Shown piece by piece: positions 23,286 through 32,489 of a stretch of 33,658 bases of DNA (positions are counted from its first letter, which is position 1; every line of letters starts with the position of its first letter). A model generated the notes under the pieces. The model had not been told where the DNA came from. It worked only from the letters and a program-made list of their open reading frames with translations, and searched no databases. The DNA is from Ruminococcus flavefaciens (GTDB lineage: Bacteria > Bacillota > Clostridia > Oscillospirales > Ruminococcaceae): contig DFJW01000026.1 in the NCBI GenBank assembly GCA_002373775.1, positions 1 to 33,658 on the forward strand, given 5' to 3'. Made by a program: the position numbers and the translations under genes.

Positions 23286-24920
23286 TCAGTTTCTTATCTG
23301 CTTTGCAACAAGGCTCTCGCCGCAGTAGATCTCACGAAGCTTTGGCTTCTCGATCTTTCCGGTGGGATTTCTCGGCACGTCAGCAAATATGATCTTATGA
23401 GGTCTCTTATAGCGTGGGAGTTTCTGGCAGAATGAGTTGATATCTTCTTCTGTGCAGCTGCACCCTTCTTTGATTGAGATTATTGCTGCTGCGATCTCAC
23501 CCAGTCTCTTGTCAGGGAGACCGATAACTGCTACATCCTTTACAGCCGGATGTGATCTCAGGAAGTCTTCGATCTGTACCGGATAGAGGTTTTCACCGCC
23601 GCTGATAATGACATCTTTCTTTCGGTCAACAAGGTAGATGAAACCGTCTTCGTCTTCCTGCGCCATGTCTCCTGTGAAAAGCCAGCCGTCATGAAGTGTC
23701 TCGGATGTAGCCTTTTCATCGTGATAGTAGCAAGTCATTACGCCGGGACCTTTTACGCACAGCTCACCGACTTCGCCACGCTCTACTGTCACGCCGTTCT
23801 CATCAACTATCTTGACTTCCCAGCCGTAGCCGGCTTTGCCGATCGCACCGACTTTGTGGATGTTCTCCACTCCAAGATGCACACAGCCCGGTCCGATTGA
23901 TTCGCTCAGACCGTAATTGGTGTCATACTGATGATTGGGGAACACTTTCTTCCAGCGTGCAATAAGTGACGGAGGCACGGGCTGAGCGCCGATGTGCATT
24001 AATCTCCACTGGGCAAGATCATACTGTGAAAGGTCGATCTCTCCCCTGTCTATTGCGTCAAGTATATCCTGTGCCCACGGAACGAGCAGCCATACTATCG
24101 TGCAGCCTTCGTTGGATACTGTATCAAGGATAGCCTTCGGCTTTATGCCCTTCAGCAGAACAGCCTTGCTGCCGGAATACAGGCTGCCGAACCAGTGCAT
24201 TTTAGCGCCGGTGTGATAGAGCGGCGGTATGCAGAGGAATATATCATCGCGTGTCTGACCGTGATGATTCTGCTCAACTTTGGCTGAATGTACAAGGCTC
24301 TCATGATTGTGGAGGATAGCTTTCGGGAATCCTGTTGTACCGGATGAGAAATAAATAGCTGCGTCGTCTTCATCGGTGAGTTTGATACCGGGAGCAGCAC
24401 TTGCGCAGTTTGCCACAAGGCTGTCATAATGCTCTGCAAATGAAGGACATCCCTCTCCTACATAAAAGAGAAGTCTTTTTTTGCTTATATCGTCAGCAAT
24501 TTCCTCGATCCTTCCGATGAATTCCGGTCCGAACATGAGGACATCTACTTCTGCAAGATCAAGGCAGTATTTTATCTCATCAGGTGTGTATCTGAAATTC
24601 AGCGGCACTGCAAGTGCGCCTGTTTTAAGTATACCGAAGTATATGGGAAGCCACTCAAGGCAGTTCATGAGAAGGATACCGACCTTGTCACCTTTCTTGA
24701 CGCCTCTCTGTAGAAGGAGATTTGCAAAGCGGTTAGCCTTTTCATCGAATACCTTCCATGTTATCTCGCGTCTGTAATGGCAGAGCGGATTTGGTTCGAT
24801 GAGTTCGTAGTCCTTCCATGTTATACGTCTGACTTCAGTTATTTCAGGGTTGACCTCTACGAGTGCAACATCATCACCGTAAAGTTCAGCGTTTCTTTCG
24901 AGTAATTCTGTTATGGGCAT
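23286..24920 (-). CDS. AMP-forming acyl-CoA synthetase
   Basis: 544 residues of the ANL adenylating superfamily, which activates a carboxylic acid with ATP to an acyl-AMP and then forms the CoA thioester. Motifs: phosphate loop YFSSGTTGFPKAI (about 190-202), NYGLSES (335-341), hinge region FIYLVDRKKDVIISGGENLYP split around 427-446, and the catalytic Lys522 in NPTGKIEKPKLRE. The length is typical. The closest pattern is medium/long-chain fatty acid CoA ligase; the acid is not determined. The N-terminus contains two RR(E)ITWK segments about 20 residues apart, which I believe is normal for this clostridial subgroup. The start has AAAGGAA upstream. Single-gene unit. Confidence 0.9.
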   Translation of the reverse strand: MPITELLERNAELYGDDVALVEVNPEITEVRRITWKDYELIEPNPLCHYRREITWKVFDEKANRFANLLLQRGVKKGDKVGILLMNCLEWLPIYFGILKTGALAVPLNFRYTPDEIKYCLDLAEVDVLMFGPEFIGRIEEIADDISKKRLLFYVGEGCPSFAEHYDSLVANCASAAPGIKLTDEDDAAIYFSSGTTGFPKAILHNHESLVHSAKVEQNHHGQTRDDIFLCIPPLYHTGAKMHWFGSLYSGSKAVLLKGIKPKAILDTVSNEGCTIVWLLVPWAQDILDAIDRGEIDLSQYDLAQWRLMHIGAQPVPPSLIARWKKVFPNHQYDTNYGLSESIGPGCVHLGVENIHKVGAIGKAGYGWEVKIVDENGVTVERGEVGELCVKGPGVMTCYYHDEKATSETLHDGWLFTGDMAQEDEDGFIYLVDRKKDVIISGGENLYPVQIEDFLRSHPAVKDVAVIGLPDKRLGEIAAAIISIKEGCSCTEEDINSFCQKLPRYKRPHKIIFADVPRNPTGKIEKPKLREIYCGESLVAKQIRN

Positions 24921-24997
24921 ATGAAAGTTCCTTTCTGTTGCATTCCGGCACTGTAACGATTCAGCATATAAAAGCTTAAAAGTGCCAAACTATAATT

Positions 24998-25026
24998 ATT
25001 TTAGCACAAAAAAGCAAAAAAGTAAA
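24998..25026 (-). promoter_or_regulatory. Probable promoter of the acyl-CoA synthetase
   Basis: On the minus strand, TTTACT (25021-25026) and TAAAAT (24998-25003) with a 17-bp spacer in an AT-rich region about 78 bp before the start codon. Confidence 0.5.
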
Positions 25027-25086
25027 GCGTTTTTAATCATCTTTTCGCACAAATAATGCTGCTATATTTCAGCAGATTGCATAATA

Positions 25087-25109
25087 AAGAGCCGCATTGC
25101 GCGGCTCTT
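25087..25109 (-). terminator. Terminator of the fused ABC exporter gene
   Basis: AAGAGCCGC (25087-25095) pairs with GCGGCTCTT (25101-25109) around a 5-nt loop; the minus strand then reads TATTAT. It is 5 bp after the stop. Confidence 0.82.
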
Positions 25110-25114
25110 GTTAA

Positions 25115-28111
25115 TTATTCTGATCTCAGTGCTTCTACGGGATCTTTCTTTGACGCTACTCTTGCGGGTATGAGTCCGGCAATGAGCGTGAGTGCCATGC
25201 TTATTACTATAAGTATGATCGCTCCTGTCACCGGAACATGCGCTCTGAGGGTGTCAAGTGATGTCAGATGATGTATTATGAGGTTTATCGGTATCGTGAG
25301 AAGTACAGAGACGCCGATTCCTATCAGTCCTGCTGCAAGTCCTACAAGAAGAGTTTCAGCATTGAACACTGTCGATACGTCGTGCTTAGATGCGCCTATT
25401 GCTCTCAGTATACCTATTTCCCTTGTACGCTCAAGTACCGAGATGTATGTTATGATACCGATCATTATTGATGATACCACGAGTGAGATTCCCACAAAGG
25501 CTATGAGCAGATAGGAGATACCGCTGATGATACCGGTAATTGAGGACATCAGCAGTCCCACGAAGTCGGTATACTTTATCTCATCGTCTTCAGATACGCC
25601 TGAATTGTAATCGTCAATAGCATCGGCTACATTGTCCTTGGATTCGAATGATTTTGCGTAAATATAGATAGTTGACGGATCAGCTTCATCAGCGTAGCCG
25701 AGAAGTGCGATAACATCTTCATAGGACTGCTTTGAATAGTCCTTGGAGACTACTTCATCGTAGAGCATCATTGCGGTGCTTTCGGATATTTCAGCTTTAT
25801 CGAGTTCTGCTGCCAGTTCATCAGGTGTATATGCTGCCAGTTCGGGCATTTTTTCTATTGCGTATTCAAAAGGTATGATTGCTGAGAGTATGGATGTCTT
25901 CTGCTTGTTGAAATCATCGTCGCTGAGCGAATTGAGCATATCGACGATCTCTTTTCCGGCGATACTGCCTTCTGATCCACCTATCATCTCCTGAATCGCA
26001 GGATCACTCATTGCTGCTGTGATCTTGTCGATACGTTCAAGTATCTCGTTTCGTGTGCTGTTCTTCTGTGATGCAAGTCTTGCAGCAAGCTCATCCTGCG
26101 GTATCTGAAGCAGGATAGCACTGGCAAGCCCTGCTTTGGTCTCGGTATCTGCATTTGCGATGTACTTATCGACTTCTGCCGCCTTATCTTCATCTTTGAG
26201 AGTGCGGAGTTCATCGGTAAGGAATCGCTTGCCGGTGAGCACGTCAATCTCTTTATTGCCTACCTGTGACTGAACGAGGAGGCTTTCATTTGTCTTGTTT
26301 ATGATGTAGTCTGTCAGCTCCTTGGTATATCCGAGATATCCATTTAGCATGGTGACTGTAGCATCAGGATTCTGTCTGATGAAACCTACGATCTTCAGTT
26401 CTGTGCCCACATTCTCATCTTCGTAGAGCATATCCAGCGAAGATGCATTCTTGCTGAGGTCGGTATATCCTGAGCCTGTGGATGATTCAGTATAGTATTC
26501 ACATGGAAGGATCAGCTTGTAGTCCTGAGCCATCAATTCATCAAATTTCCAGCTCGTCGAACCATAATTCTCGATGTTCTCACCCTTCATAGCAGTGAAG
26601 AGAATGTTGGCGAACTCCTTCTTAGGCTTAATACCCAACGCGTATGTTATGAAATCCGGGATCTCGTTGTCCGTATTGAGTACAACAACTACTTCGTTGT
26701 ATTCCTTCGGCCATTCACCGTACACAAGATCATACTGATCGTATATGAGCTGATTGATATCTTTTCCTGTCTCATCCGGCAGAAGCTCTACCCAGATCTT
26801 GCCCCAGTCCATCATGCTGCTGTTGCTCATCATGGTACTGTATCCCATGTTCTCATTGGCAGTCACATCAAATCCCAGAGCGTCGAAGTACAGTTCATTG
26901 AGATCACACTTTACGATCTCCCCTGTTTCGTCCTTGGTATAAATAGGCATCTGTATATTGTAGCTGTACGCTACAGCGTTGGTATTGTCTTTGATCTCCT
27001 GACTGGAATCAACAAACTTTTTGAAATCCTTCATATTGTTTATCTGCTTAGCAGAGCCGTTGATAGTATTCATCATATCATACATGGCTGTGTTGGCATA
27101 AACAGTATTCGGATCATCGCCAGTTTTCTCGTCTTTTTCACTTTCACCCATCATTGCCGAAAGCACGGAACCGGTATCGGTATATTCGCGGGTGATAGTT
27201 ATCGGGTACGAGGAAAGTGTCTCCTCCTGTACCTGCTCGATATATTCATTTATACCCGTAGAAAGTGAAAGAATGAGCGCTATGCCGATGATTCCTATCG
27301 AACCGGCAAACGCTGTAAGAAGCGTTCTTCCCTTCTTTGTCATGAGGTTATTGAGAGAGAGCGAAACTGCTGTGGGGAACGACATGGAAACCCTCTGCTT
27401 TTTTGCCTCCTTGGGTTTGTCTTCTTTCTCCGGAGTATACGGATCGGAATCAGCAGTGAGCTGACCGTCTTTTATCCTTACTATTCGTGTAGCATACTGA
27501 TCTGCAAGCTCCGGGTTATGTGTTACCATTATTACCAGCTTGTCTTTGGCTATCTCTTTGAGGAGTTCCATGACCTGTATCGAAGTCTCACTGTCAAGTG
27601 CTCCTGTGGGTTCATCGGCAAGGAGGATGTCCGGATCGTTTATAAGAGCGCGGGCTATTGCGACACGCTGCATCTGTCCGCCTGACATCTGATTCGGCTT
27701 TTTGTGAAGCTGATTGCCGAGTCCGACTTTTTCAAGAGCCTCTTTGGCTCTTTTTCTTCTTTCACCCTTGGATACGCCGGATATCGTCAGTGCCAGTTCT
27801 ACATTTGAAAGAACGGTCTGATGAGGTATGAGGTTATAGCTCTGGAAGATGAAACCGATTGAATGATTACGGTAGGCATCCCAGTCTCTGTCCTTGTACT
27901 TTTTTGTCGATATGCCGTTGATTATCAGGTCGCCTGTAGTATAATGGTCAAGGCCGCCGATAATGTTGAGCATGGTAGTTTTGCCGCATCCTGAGTGGCC
28001 GAGAATGGCAACGAACTCGTTTTCGCGGAAAGTTATACTTACCCCATTAAGAGCAGTTACCGCATTTTCGCCGCTGCCATAGGTTTTTACTATGTCTTTT
28101 AACTGTAGCAT
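25115..28111 (-). CDS. MacB-like fused ABC transporter (ATPase + FtsX-type permease)
   Basis: 998 residues. An N-terminal LolD/MacB-type ABC domain (1-225) has Walker A GHSGCGKTT (38-46), signature SGGQMQ (143-148), Walker B LLADEPTGALD with DE at 166-167 and H-loop His198. After a charged linker comes one membrane helix (about 265-290), a very long extracytoplasmic region of roughly 560 residues, and three C-terminal helices with the FtsX/MacB mark RTREIGILRAIGASKHDV and the end SKKDPVEALRSE. It fits the type VII mechanotransmission class that exports peptides or moves lipoproteins rather than passing solutes through a channel. The extracytoplasmic part is larger than in Gram-negative MacB and helix-rich. 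No adjacent membrane-fusion protein or two-component system is seen. Start has GGGGAG 8 nt upstream. Confidence 0.9.
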   Translation of the reverse strand: MLQLKDIVKTYGSGENAVTALNGVSITFRENEFVAILGHSGCGKTTMLNIIGGLDHYTTGDLIINGISTKKYKDRDWDAYRNHSIGFIFQSYNLIPHQTVLSNVELALTISGVSKGERRKRAKEALEKVGLGNQLHKKPNQMSGGQMQRVAIARALINDPDILLADEPTGALDSETSIQVMELLKEIAKDKLVIMVTHNPELADQYATRIVRIKDGQLTADSDPYTPEKEDKPKEAKKQRVSMSFPTAVSLSLNNLMTKKGRTLLTAFAGSIGIIGIALILSLSTGINEYIEQVQEETLSSYPITITREYTDTGSVLSAMMGESEKDEKTGDDPNTVYANTAMYDMMNTINGSAKQINNMKDFKKFVDSSQEIKDNTNAVAYSYNIQMPIYTKDETGEIVKCDLNELYFDALGFDVTANENMGYSTMMSNSSMMDWGKIWVELLPDETGKDINQLIYDQYDLVYGEWPKEYNEVVVVLNTDNEIPDFITYALGIKPKKEFANILFTAMKGENIENYGSTSWKFDELMAQDYKLILPCEYYTESSTGSGYTDLSKNASSLDMLYEDENVGTELKIVGFIRQNPDATVTMLNGYLGYTKELTDYIINKTNESLLVQSQVGNKEIDVLTGKRFLTDELRTLKDEDKAAEVDKYIANADTETKAGLASAILLQIPQDELAARLASQKNSTRNEILERIDKITAAMSDPAIQEMIGGSEGSIAGKEIVDMLNSLSDDDFNKQKTSILSAIIPFEYAIEKMPELAAYTPDELAAELDKAEISESTAMMLYDEVVSKDYSKQSYEDVIALLGYADEADPSTIYIYAKSFESKDNVADAIDDYNSGVSEDDEIKYTDFVGLLMSSITGIISGISYLLIAFVGISLVVSSIMIGIITYISVLERTREIGILRAIGASKHDVSTVFNAETLLVGLAAGLIGIGVSVLLTIPINLIIHHLTSLDTLRAHVPVTGAIILIVISMALTLIAGLIPARVASKKDPVEALRSE

Positions 28112-28221
28112 TGGATAATCTCCCCATCCTATAAATTTGCTTTTATATTATAGCATATTGACGAAATTCTGTCAATAAATTTATTGAAAATAAACATGAA
28201 AATATTTATAATACAAAAAAA

Positions 28222-28253
28222 TGATAGACGCAACTTGTACATTACGTCTATCA
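28222..28253 (-). terminator. Terminator of the ppa-prs unit
   Basis: TGATAGACG (28222-28230) pairs with CGTCTATCA (28245-28253), loop 14 nt; the minus strand then reads TTTTTTTGTATT. The 28112-28275 gap holds nothing else that I can identify. Confidence 0.85.
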
Positions 28254-28275
28254 CTTAATTTATTATTATAATTTA

Positions 28276-29421
28276 TTACTTCATGCCGTATTTCTTCAGC
28301 AGGTTTTCTATCTTCTGGTGAGGATCAATGATCTTGCTGATAGATACATCGTGGTTTATAGCCTCGATGAAGTAAGCAATGTACTTGGACACATCAACTT
28401 CGTGGAACCAAGGTCTGCTGAGGAGTTCGGGGGTTCTGTATGTGAGGTTTGTACCGAATACACCGTCTATTATGCCGTCTGCATATGCCTTGTCGAACTT
28501 CTCCAGTCCGTTTGTGAAGATAGCATATGTAGCATAAGTGAATATTCTTCCTGCCTTCTTCTCCTTGAGTGCATATGCAAGGTCAAGCATGGACTCGCCG
28601 GATGAGATGATATCATCGGATACGAAAATGTCCTTGCCTTCAACAGGATTGCCGAGATATTCATGAGCAACGATAGGATTGCGTCCGTTTACGATAGTTG
28701 AGTAGTCCCTTCTCTTATAGAACATGCCCATTTCTACTCCGAGAACTGAAGCGTAGTACATGTTCCTGTTGAGAGCGCCTTCGTCAGGGCTTACGACCAT
28801 GAACTTGTCTTTATTGAAGTCGAGGTCCTTTATGTCCTTCAGCATTGCCTTGAGCACCTGATATGTGGGCATTACATTGTCAAAGCCCATGAGCGGCACT
28901 GCATTCTGTACTCTGGGATCGTGTGCATCAAAGCAAACGATATTTGATACGCCCATTGCCTCAAGCTCCTGAAGTGCGCATGCGCAGTCAAGTGACTCGC
29001 GGTAGCTTCTTCTGTGCTGACGTCCGCCGTAGAGTGTGGGCATGATAACTGTTATGCGGTGTGCCTTACCGCTGGCAGCCTGTATTATTCTCTTGAGGTC
29101 CTGGAAATGATCGTCCGGAGACATGGCGTTCTTCATGCCGAAATAGTCGTACTTTATGCTGTAGTTGCCGACGTCTATAATTATGAAAAGGTCCTTGCCG
29201 CGTACAGTGGACTTGATAAGTCCCTTACCGTCACCCGATGAGAAACGAGGACACTCGCTCTCAACAAGGAAGCTATCCACATTTACTCCGCCTTTGCCTG
29301 CCCAGTCAACGAGGTAATCGTCGATCTTTTTGCCGAGTTCGGTAACGCTGTTCATTGCAATGATGCCGATGGGTGCAACGTTTGTTTCGCTGCCGAATAA
29401 AATCTCACTTGAAGCTGTCAT
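28276..29421 (-). CDS. prs: Ribose-phosphate pyrophosphokinase (PRPP synthetase), divergent long form
   Basis: Makes PRPP from ribose 5-phosphate and ATP for nucleotide, His and Trp synthesis. Family marks: YGGRQHRR in the loop that binds ATP, NIVCFDAHDPRVQNAVP (canonical DLHAxQ region), VVSPDEGALNRNMYYASVLG, the flexible loop MFYKRRDYS and the PRPP/ribose-5-phosphate loop FVSDDIISSGESMLDLAYAL, which differs from the usual DDMIDTGGT. At about 381 residues it is longer than the common 310-320. I chose the ATG at 29419-29421. A GTG at 29463 begins directly at an AAAGGA and would be too close to it, but the first ~14 codons are open, so the exact start is uncertain. It lies downstream of ppa on the same strand, probably one operon. 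Confidence 0.85.
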   Translation of the reverse strand: MTASSEILFGSETNVAPIGIIAMNSVTELGKKIDDYLVDWAGKGGVNVDSFLVESECPRFSSGDGKGLIKSTVRGKDLFIIIDVGNYSIKYDYFGMKNAMSPDDHFQDLKRIIQAASGKAHRITVIMPTLYGGRQHRRSYRESLDCACALQELEAMGVSNIVCFDAHDPRVQNAVPLMGFDNVMPTYQVLKAMLKDIKDLDFNKDKFMVVSPDEGALNRNMYYASVLGVEMGMFYKRRDYSTIVNGRNPIVAHEYLGNPVEGKDIFVSDDIISSGESMLDLAYALKEKKAGRIFTYATYAIFTNGLEKFDKAYADGIIDGVFGTNLTYRTPELLSRPWFHEVDVSKYIAYFIEAINHDVSISKIIDPHQKIENLLKKYGMK

Positions 29422-29505
29422 AATACTTTTTGCATATCCTGTATCTGAGATACGGATGCGCACTCCTTTCAGAATTTTTGCCGCTTCCGCAGCGCGGTCA
29501 GTGGG

Positions 29506-30039
29506 TTACTTGCAGAAATACTCGATATACCGCTCGATATCTCCGCCGATTATCATTTTCGCTACATCGGCGTGATCCACCTCATTTACAGCGGTAGTCT
29601 TGTTCTCGAGTTCTTTATATACTTTGAAGAAATGTGTCATTTCATCAAAAATATGCTTTGGCAGTTCTTCGATATCCTTGTACATGTTGTAATTGGGATC
29701 ATCGAAAGGTATGGCGATGATCTTGTCATCGCGGTGCTCATTGTCCAGCATTCTTATAACACCTATCGGATAGCATCTTACAAGCGTAAGGGGCATAAGT
29801 GTTTCAGAACAGAGGACCAGCACATCAAGAGGATCGTTATCATCAGAATAAGTCCTCGGGATGAATCCATAGTTTGCCGGATAGTGAGTGGATGTATGAA
29901 GAATACGGTCCATCTTTATAAGACCGGTCTCCTTATCAAGCTCGTACTTGATCTTGCTGCCCTTACCTATTTCGATAACAGCAATAAAATCCTCCGGATT
30001 GATACGTTTGGGGCTGATCTTGTGCCATATGTTCATCAT
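29506..30039 (-). CDS. ppa: Inorganic pyrophosphatase, family I
   Basis: 177 residues. Cytosolic enzyme that splits pyrophosphate to two phosphates with Mg2+. The family signature is [12 protein letters not shown] with the metal-binding Asp residues at 66-72; other expected sites are [19 protein letters not shown] and [13 protein letters not shown] near the N-terminus, and [14 protein letters not shown] further on. Length is typical. Start: ATG 30037-30039 with GGAGGG upstream; a second ATG follows directly. It is the first gene of a probable unit with prs. Confidence 0.96.
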   Translation of the reverse strand: MMNIWHKISPKRINPEDFIAVIEIGKGSKIKYELDKETGLIKMDRILHTSTHYPANYGFIPRTYSDDNDPLDVLVLCSETLMPLTLVRCYPIGVIRMLDNEHRDDKIIAIPFDDPNYNMYKDIEELPKHIFDEMTHFFKVYKELENKTTAVNEVDHADVAKMIIGGDIERYIEYFCK

Positions 30040-30097
30040 ATAAACCCTCCGTATTTAAGATTCTGCATACGCAGTATATCGTTATCACCTACTAATA

Positions 30098-30125
30098 AGT
30101 ATACCATTTTTTTGTGATTTGTCAA
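30098..30125 (-). promoter_or_regulatory. Promoter of ppa-prs
   Basis: On the minus strand, a perfect TTGACA (30120-30125) and TATACT (30098-30103) with a 16-bp spacer. Confidence 0.78.
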
Positions 30126-30299
30126 TATTTCGCCTGATTTTCGGCAATCTGATGTAAAATTGCAATATTCAACAAGAATTTTTAAACTTATATACAGCAT
30201 ATCAGATAATTATATCCGCCTGTTTTGAAGTCAGGCTCTCCGACAATAATATTAATAAAAAATGAATATCAATAAATAATATATTATAATACAATTCTA

Positions 30300-30328
30300 T
30301 TGATTTTTGGAGCTAAATATTGTATAAT
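30300..30328 (+). promoter_or_regulatory. Promoter of the sensor-GGDEF gene
   Basis: TTGATT (30300-30305) and a perfect TATAAT (30323-30328), 17-bp spacer. The predicted start near 30335 leaves a 5' UTR of about 125 nt before the ATG at 30461 and rules out the longer open frame from 30320. The rest of the 30126-30299 gap is AT-rich with nothing further identified. Confidence 0.75.
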
Positions 30329-30460
30329 ATATATAATTGCATGATTAAGCAGGTATCGCATGTTAATTTTCTTACAAAGATCATACCGGTACCTTTGATA
30401 TACGGCAGTTTCTTTTCTGCCAGCCCCTTTAACGTTTATATAAAGGAGTGTTATACGATA

Positions 30461-32380
30461 ATGTCAGCTTTTAAAGTTGCACTCATAATCGAAGAGATCA
30501 ACCAGAGCTATCAGAGTGCTATACTCCAGGGCATAACTTCCGCTGCTGCCGAATTTTCCCTCGATGTTTCTGCGTTCGTCTCCTTCAGCGGAGCTATTGA
30601 TAACCCTAAGCACGACAAGGGCGAATTCAATATATTCAATCTTCCGGATTTCAGCACATTCGACGGTGCTATACTTCTGACCAACACAATCGCCTACAAA
30701 CCGGTCATAGACGATATACTCACGCGCATCAAGGCAGCAGGGATACCGGCTGTCAGCATTGACAATGATATCCCCTATTTCTATCATATCGGTATCGACA
30801 ACAAAACCGCTATGCGCAATATCACAGAGCACCTGATAAATATTCACGGATGCCGCACTTTCAATTATATATCCGGTCCCGATGACAATCCGGAAAGTGC
30901 AGACAGACTCAGTGCTTTCATGAGTGTGCTGAACGCACACTGCTTGCCTATTGAGAACAAACGCATCTACTACGGGGATTTCCGGGCACAGTCGGGTTCA
31001 AGTGCCGTTGAATACTTCCTTTCATCAGGTCTGCCGCTGCCGGACGCTATAATCTGTGCCAATGACGTTATGGCTGCTTCAGCTATAAACACTCTCACCA
31101 AGCACGGTATATCCGTTCCCGGGGATGTAGCTGTCACCGGCTTTGATAACACCTATAATACCCATAATTTCCAGATAGAACTCACTTCTGTTGACAGACC
31201 GCTCGCTCTTTCCGGACGTCTCGCCTGCAAGATGCTTTACAATCACTTCAGGAAATATGCTCAGGAGAGAAACGTCATACTCAATATGTCCACAAGATTC
31301 ACCGAGAGCTGCGGCTGCTCTGAAAATGCACACGACAACATCAGGGAGATCAAAGAGCTGAACTACAGGAACTATAAAAAGAATGAGTACACACAGAATT
31401 TCATGTCCCTGCTCAATAAGCTCAATTGCGACCTTCTCGGAAGCAACAGCTTTGAAGGCTATCTCACGTCGTTCAAGAAATTCGTTTCTGCTATCAATCC
31501 CGGCGAATTCTATTTCTGCCTCTGCGATAACTGGAACTCGGGTTCTGATTTTGAGAACAACGGCGAAGATACGCCTGTGCCGGATGATTATACTGATAAT
31601 ATGCTCATTCCGATCGCTTACAAGAACGGAAGTTTTTATAACATCGACAGAGTATCTTCAAGAGAGCTTATACCGGATGTGGGTGCACCAAGTGAAGGCG
31701 GAAAAATGTACTACTACATACCACTGCATTTTGGCGAACGCTGTCTCGGATATATGGTCATAATGAATGCACCTGTCCCGCTCAATAACGCAATGTTCGA
31801 GACATTCTGCATCAATATCAGCAATTCCCTTGAGAATATCCGTAAGCTCACCTGCCTTGAATACGCCGTGTCACGCATGGGCAAACTCTATGTTCAGGAT
31901 ACTTTTTCCGGCATCTATAACCGGAACGGTTTTGTTCAGGCGACTGCTGACAAGTATCAGGAATGTATCGACCTTGAACGCGAAGTGATGCTGATGTTCA
32001 TTGATCTTGACGGTCTGAAGACGATCAACGATACCTATGGCCACAGCGTCGGAGATGAGGCGATATGCGATATCGCCAACGTACTTATCAAGTCCTGCCA
32101 GAAAAACGAGATATTCTGCCGTTTCGGCGGAGATGAATTCATTGTGTTTGCGGCTGATTATTCCGAACGCGAAGCCCGGGAACTTACCACATCCATTGAG
32201 AATAATATCGCGGCTATCAACGAGTCCAAGAAGAATCAGTATGAACTGAGCGCAAGCACGGGTTACACTATCGCGGTGCCTAAGCCGGGAGAGGATATTT
32301 TCCGGTTCGTAACAGCTGCGGACAACGTGATGTACGCTGAAAAACGCAAGAAAAAACTGTCAAGATATCTTAAAAGCTGA
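30461..32380 (+). CDS. LacI-type ligand-binding domain fused to a diguanylate cyclase (GGDEF)
   Basis: 639 residues from the ATG at 30461 (AAGGAG 12 nt upstream). The N-terminal ~270 residues match the periplasmic-binding-protein fold of LacI-family regulators (KVALIIEEINQSYQSAILQG, DGAILLTNTI, DAIICANDVMAASAINTLTK, GDVAVTGFDNT) but without the LacI DNA-binding headpiece, and with no signal peptide or membrane helix, so it is cytoplasmic. A middle region (about 290-480) may be GAF-like. The C-terminal GGDEF domain has an intact RFGGDEF (GGDEF at 556-560) and the LMFIDLDGLKTINDTYGHSV strand; the inhibitory RxxD site is absent. It should make cyclic di-GMP in response to a sugar-like ligand. 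Single-gene unit with its own promoter and terminator. Confidence 0.9.
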   Translation: MSAFKVALIIEEINQSYQSAILQGITSAAAEFSLDVSAFVSFSGAIDNPKHDKGEFNIFNLPDFSTFDGAILLTNTIAYKPVIDDILTRIKAAGIPAVSIDNDIPYFYHIGIDNKTAMRNITEHLINIHGCRTFNYISGPDDNPESADRLSAFMSVLNAHCLPIENKRIYYGDFRAQSGSSAVEYFLSSGLPLPDAIICANDVMAASAINTLTKHGISVPGDVAVTGFDNTYNTHNFQIELTSVDRPLALSGRLACKMLYNHFRKYAQERNVILNMSTRFTESCGCSENAHDNIREIKELNYRNYKKNEYTQNFMSLLNKLNCDLLGSNSFEGYLTSFKKFVSAINPGEFYFCLCDNWNSGSDFENNGEDTPVPDDYTDNMLIPIAYKNGSFYNIDRVSSRELIPDVGAPSEGGKMYYYIPLHFGERCLGYMVIMNAPVPLNNAMFETFCINISNSLENIRKLTCLEYAVSRMGKLYVQDTFSGIYNRNGFVQATADKYQECIDLEREVMLMFIDLDGLKTINDTYGHSVGDEAICDIANVLIKSCQKNEIFCRFGGDEFIVFAADYSEREARELTTSIENNIAAINESKKNQYELSASTGYTIAVPKPGEDIFRFVTAADNVMYAEKRKKKLSRYLKS

Positions 32381-32394
32381 AATAAGTGATAATT

Positions 32395-32421
32395 ATGCCG
32401 GGTATGTAAAATGCCCGGCAT
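32395..32421 (+). terminator. Terminator of the GGDEF gene
   Basis: ATGCCGGG (32395-32402) pairs with CCCGGCAT (32414-32421), extendable by three inner pairs, followed by TTTTATG. Confidence 0.88.
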
Positions 32422-32422
32422 T

Positions 32423-32446
32423 TTTATGCGTCTGAAGTCGCATAAA
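32423..32446. promoter_or_regulatory. Inverted repeat upstream of rubrerythrin
   Basis: TTTATGCG (32423-32430) and CGCATAAA (32439-32446) are perfect inverted arms with an 8-nt spacer, about 44 bp before the rubrerythrin start. It may be an operator; no clear promoter boxes are visible around it. Confidence 0.4.
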
Positions 32447-32489
32447 CAGCTCATATTTGCAGATAATATCTCCAAAAGGAGGTATGTAT

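Noticed and set aside
29422..29463. GTG start for prs at 29463
   Set aside because: The AAAGGA directly abuts the GTG, leaving no spacing; the ATG at 29421 was preferred, though its own ribosome binding site is poor.
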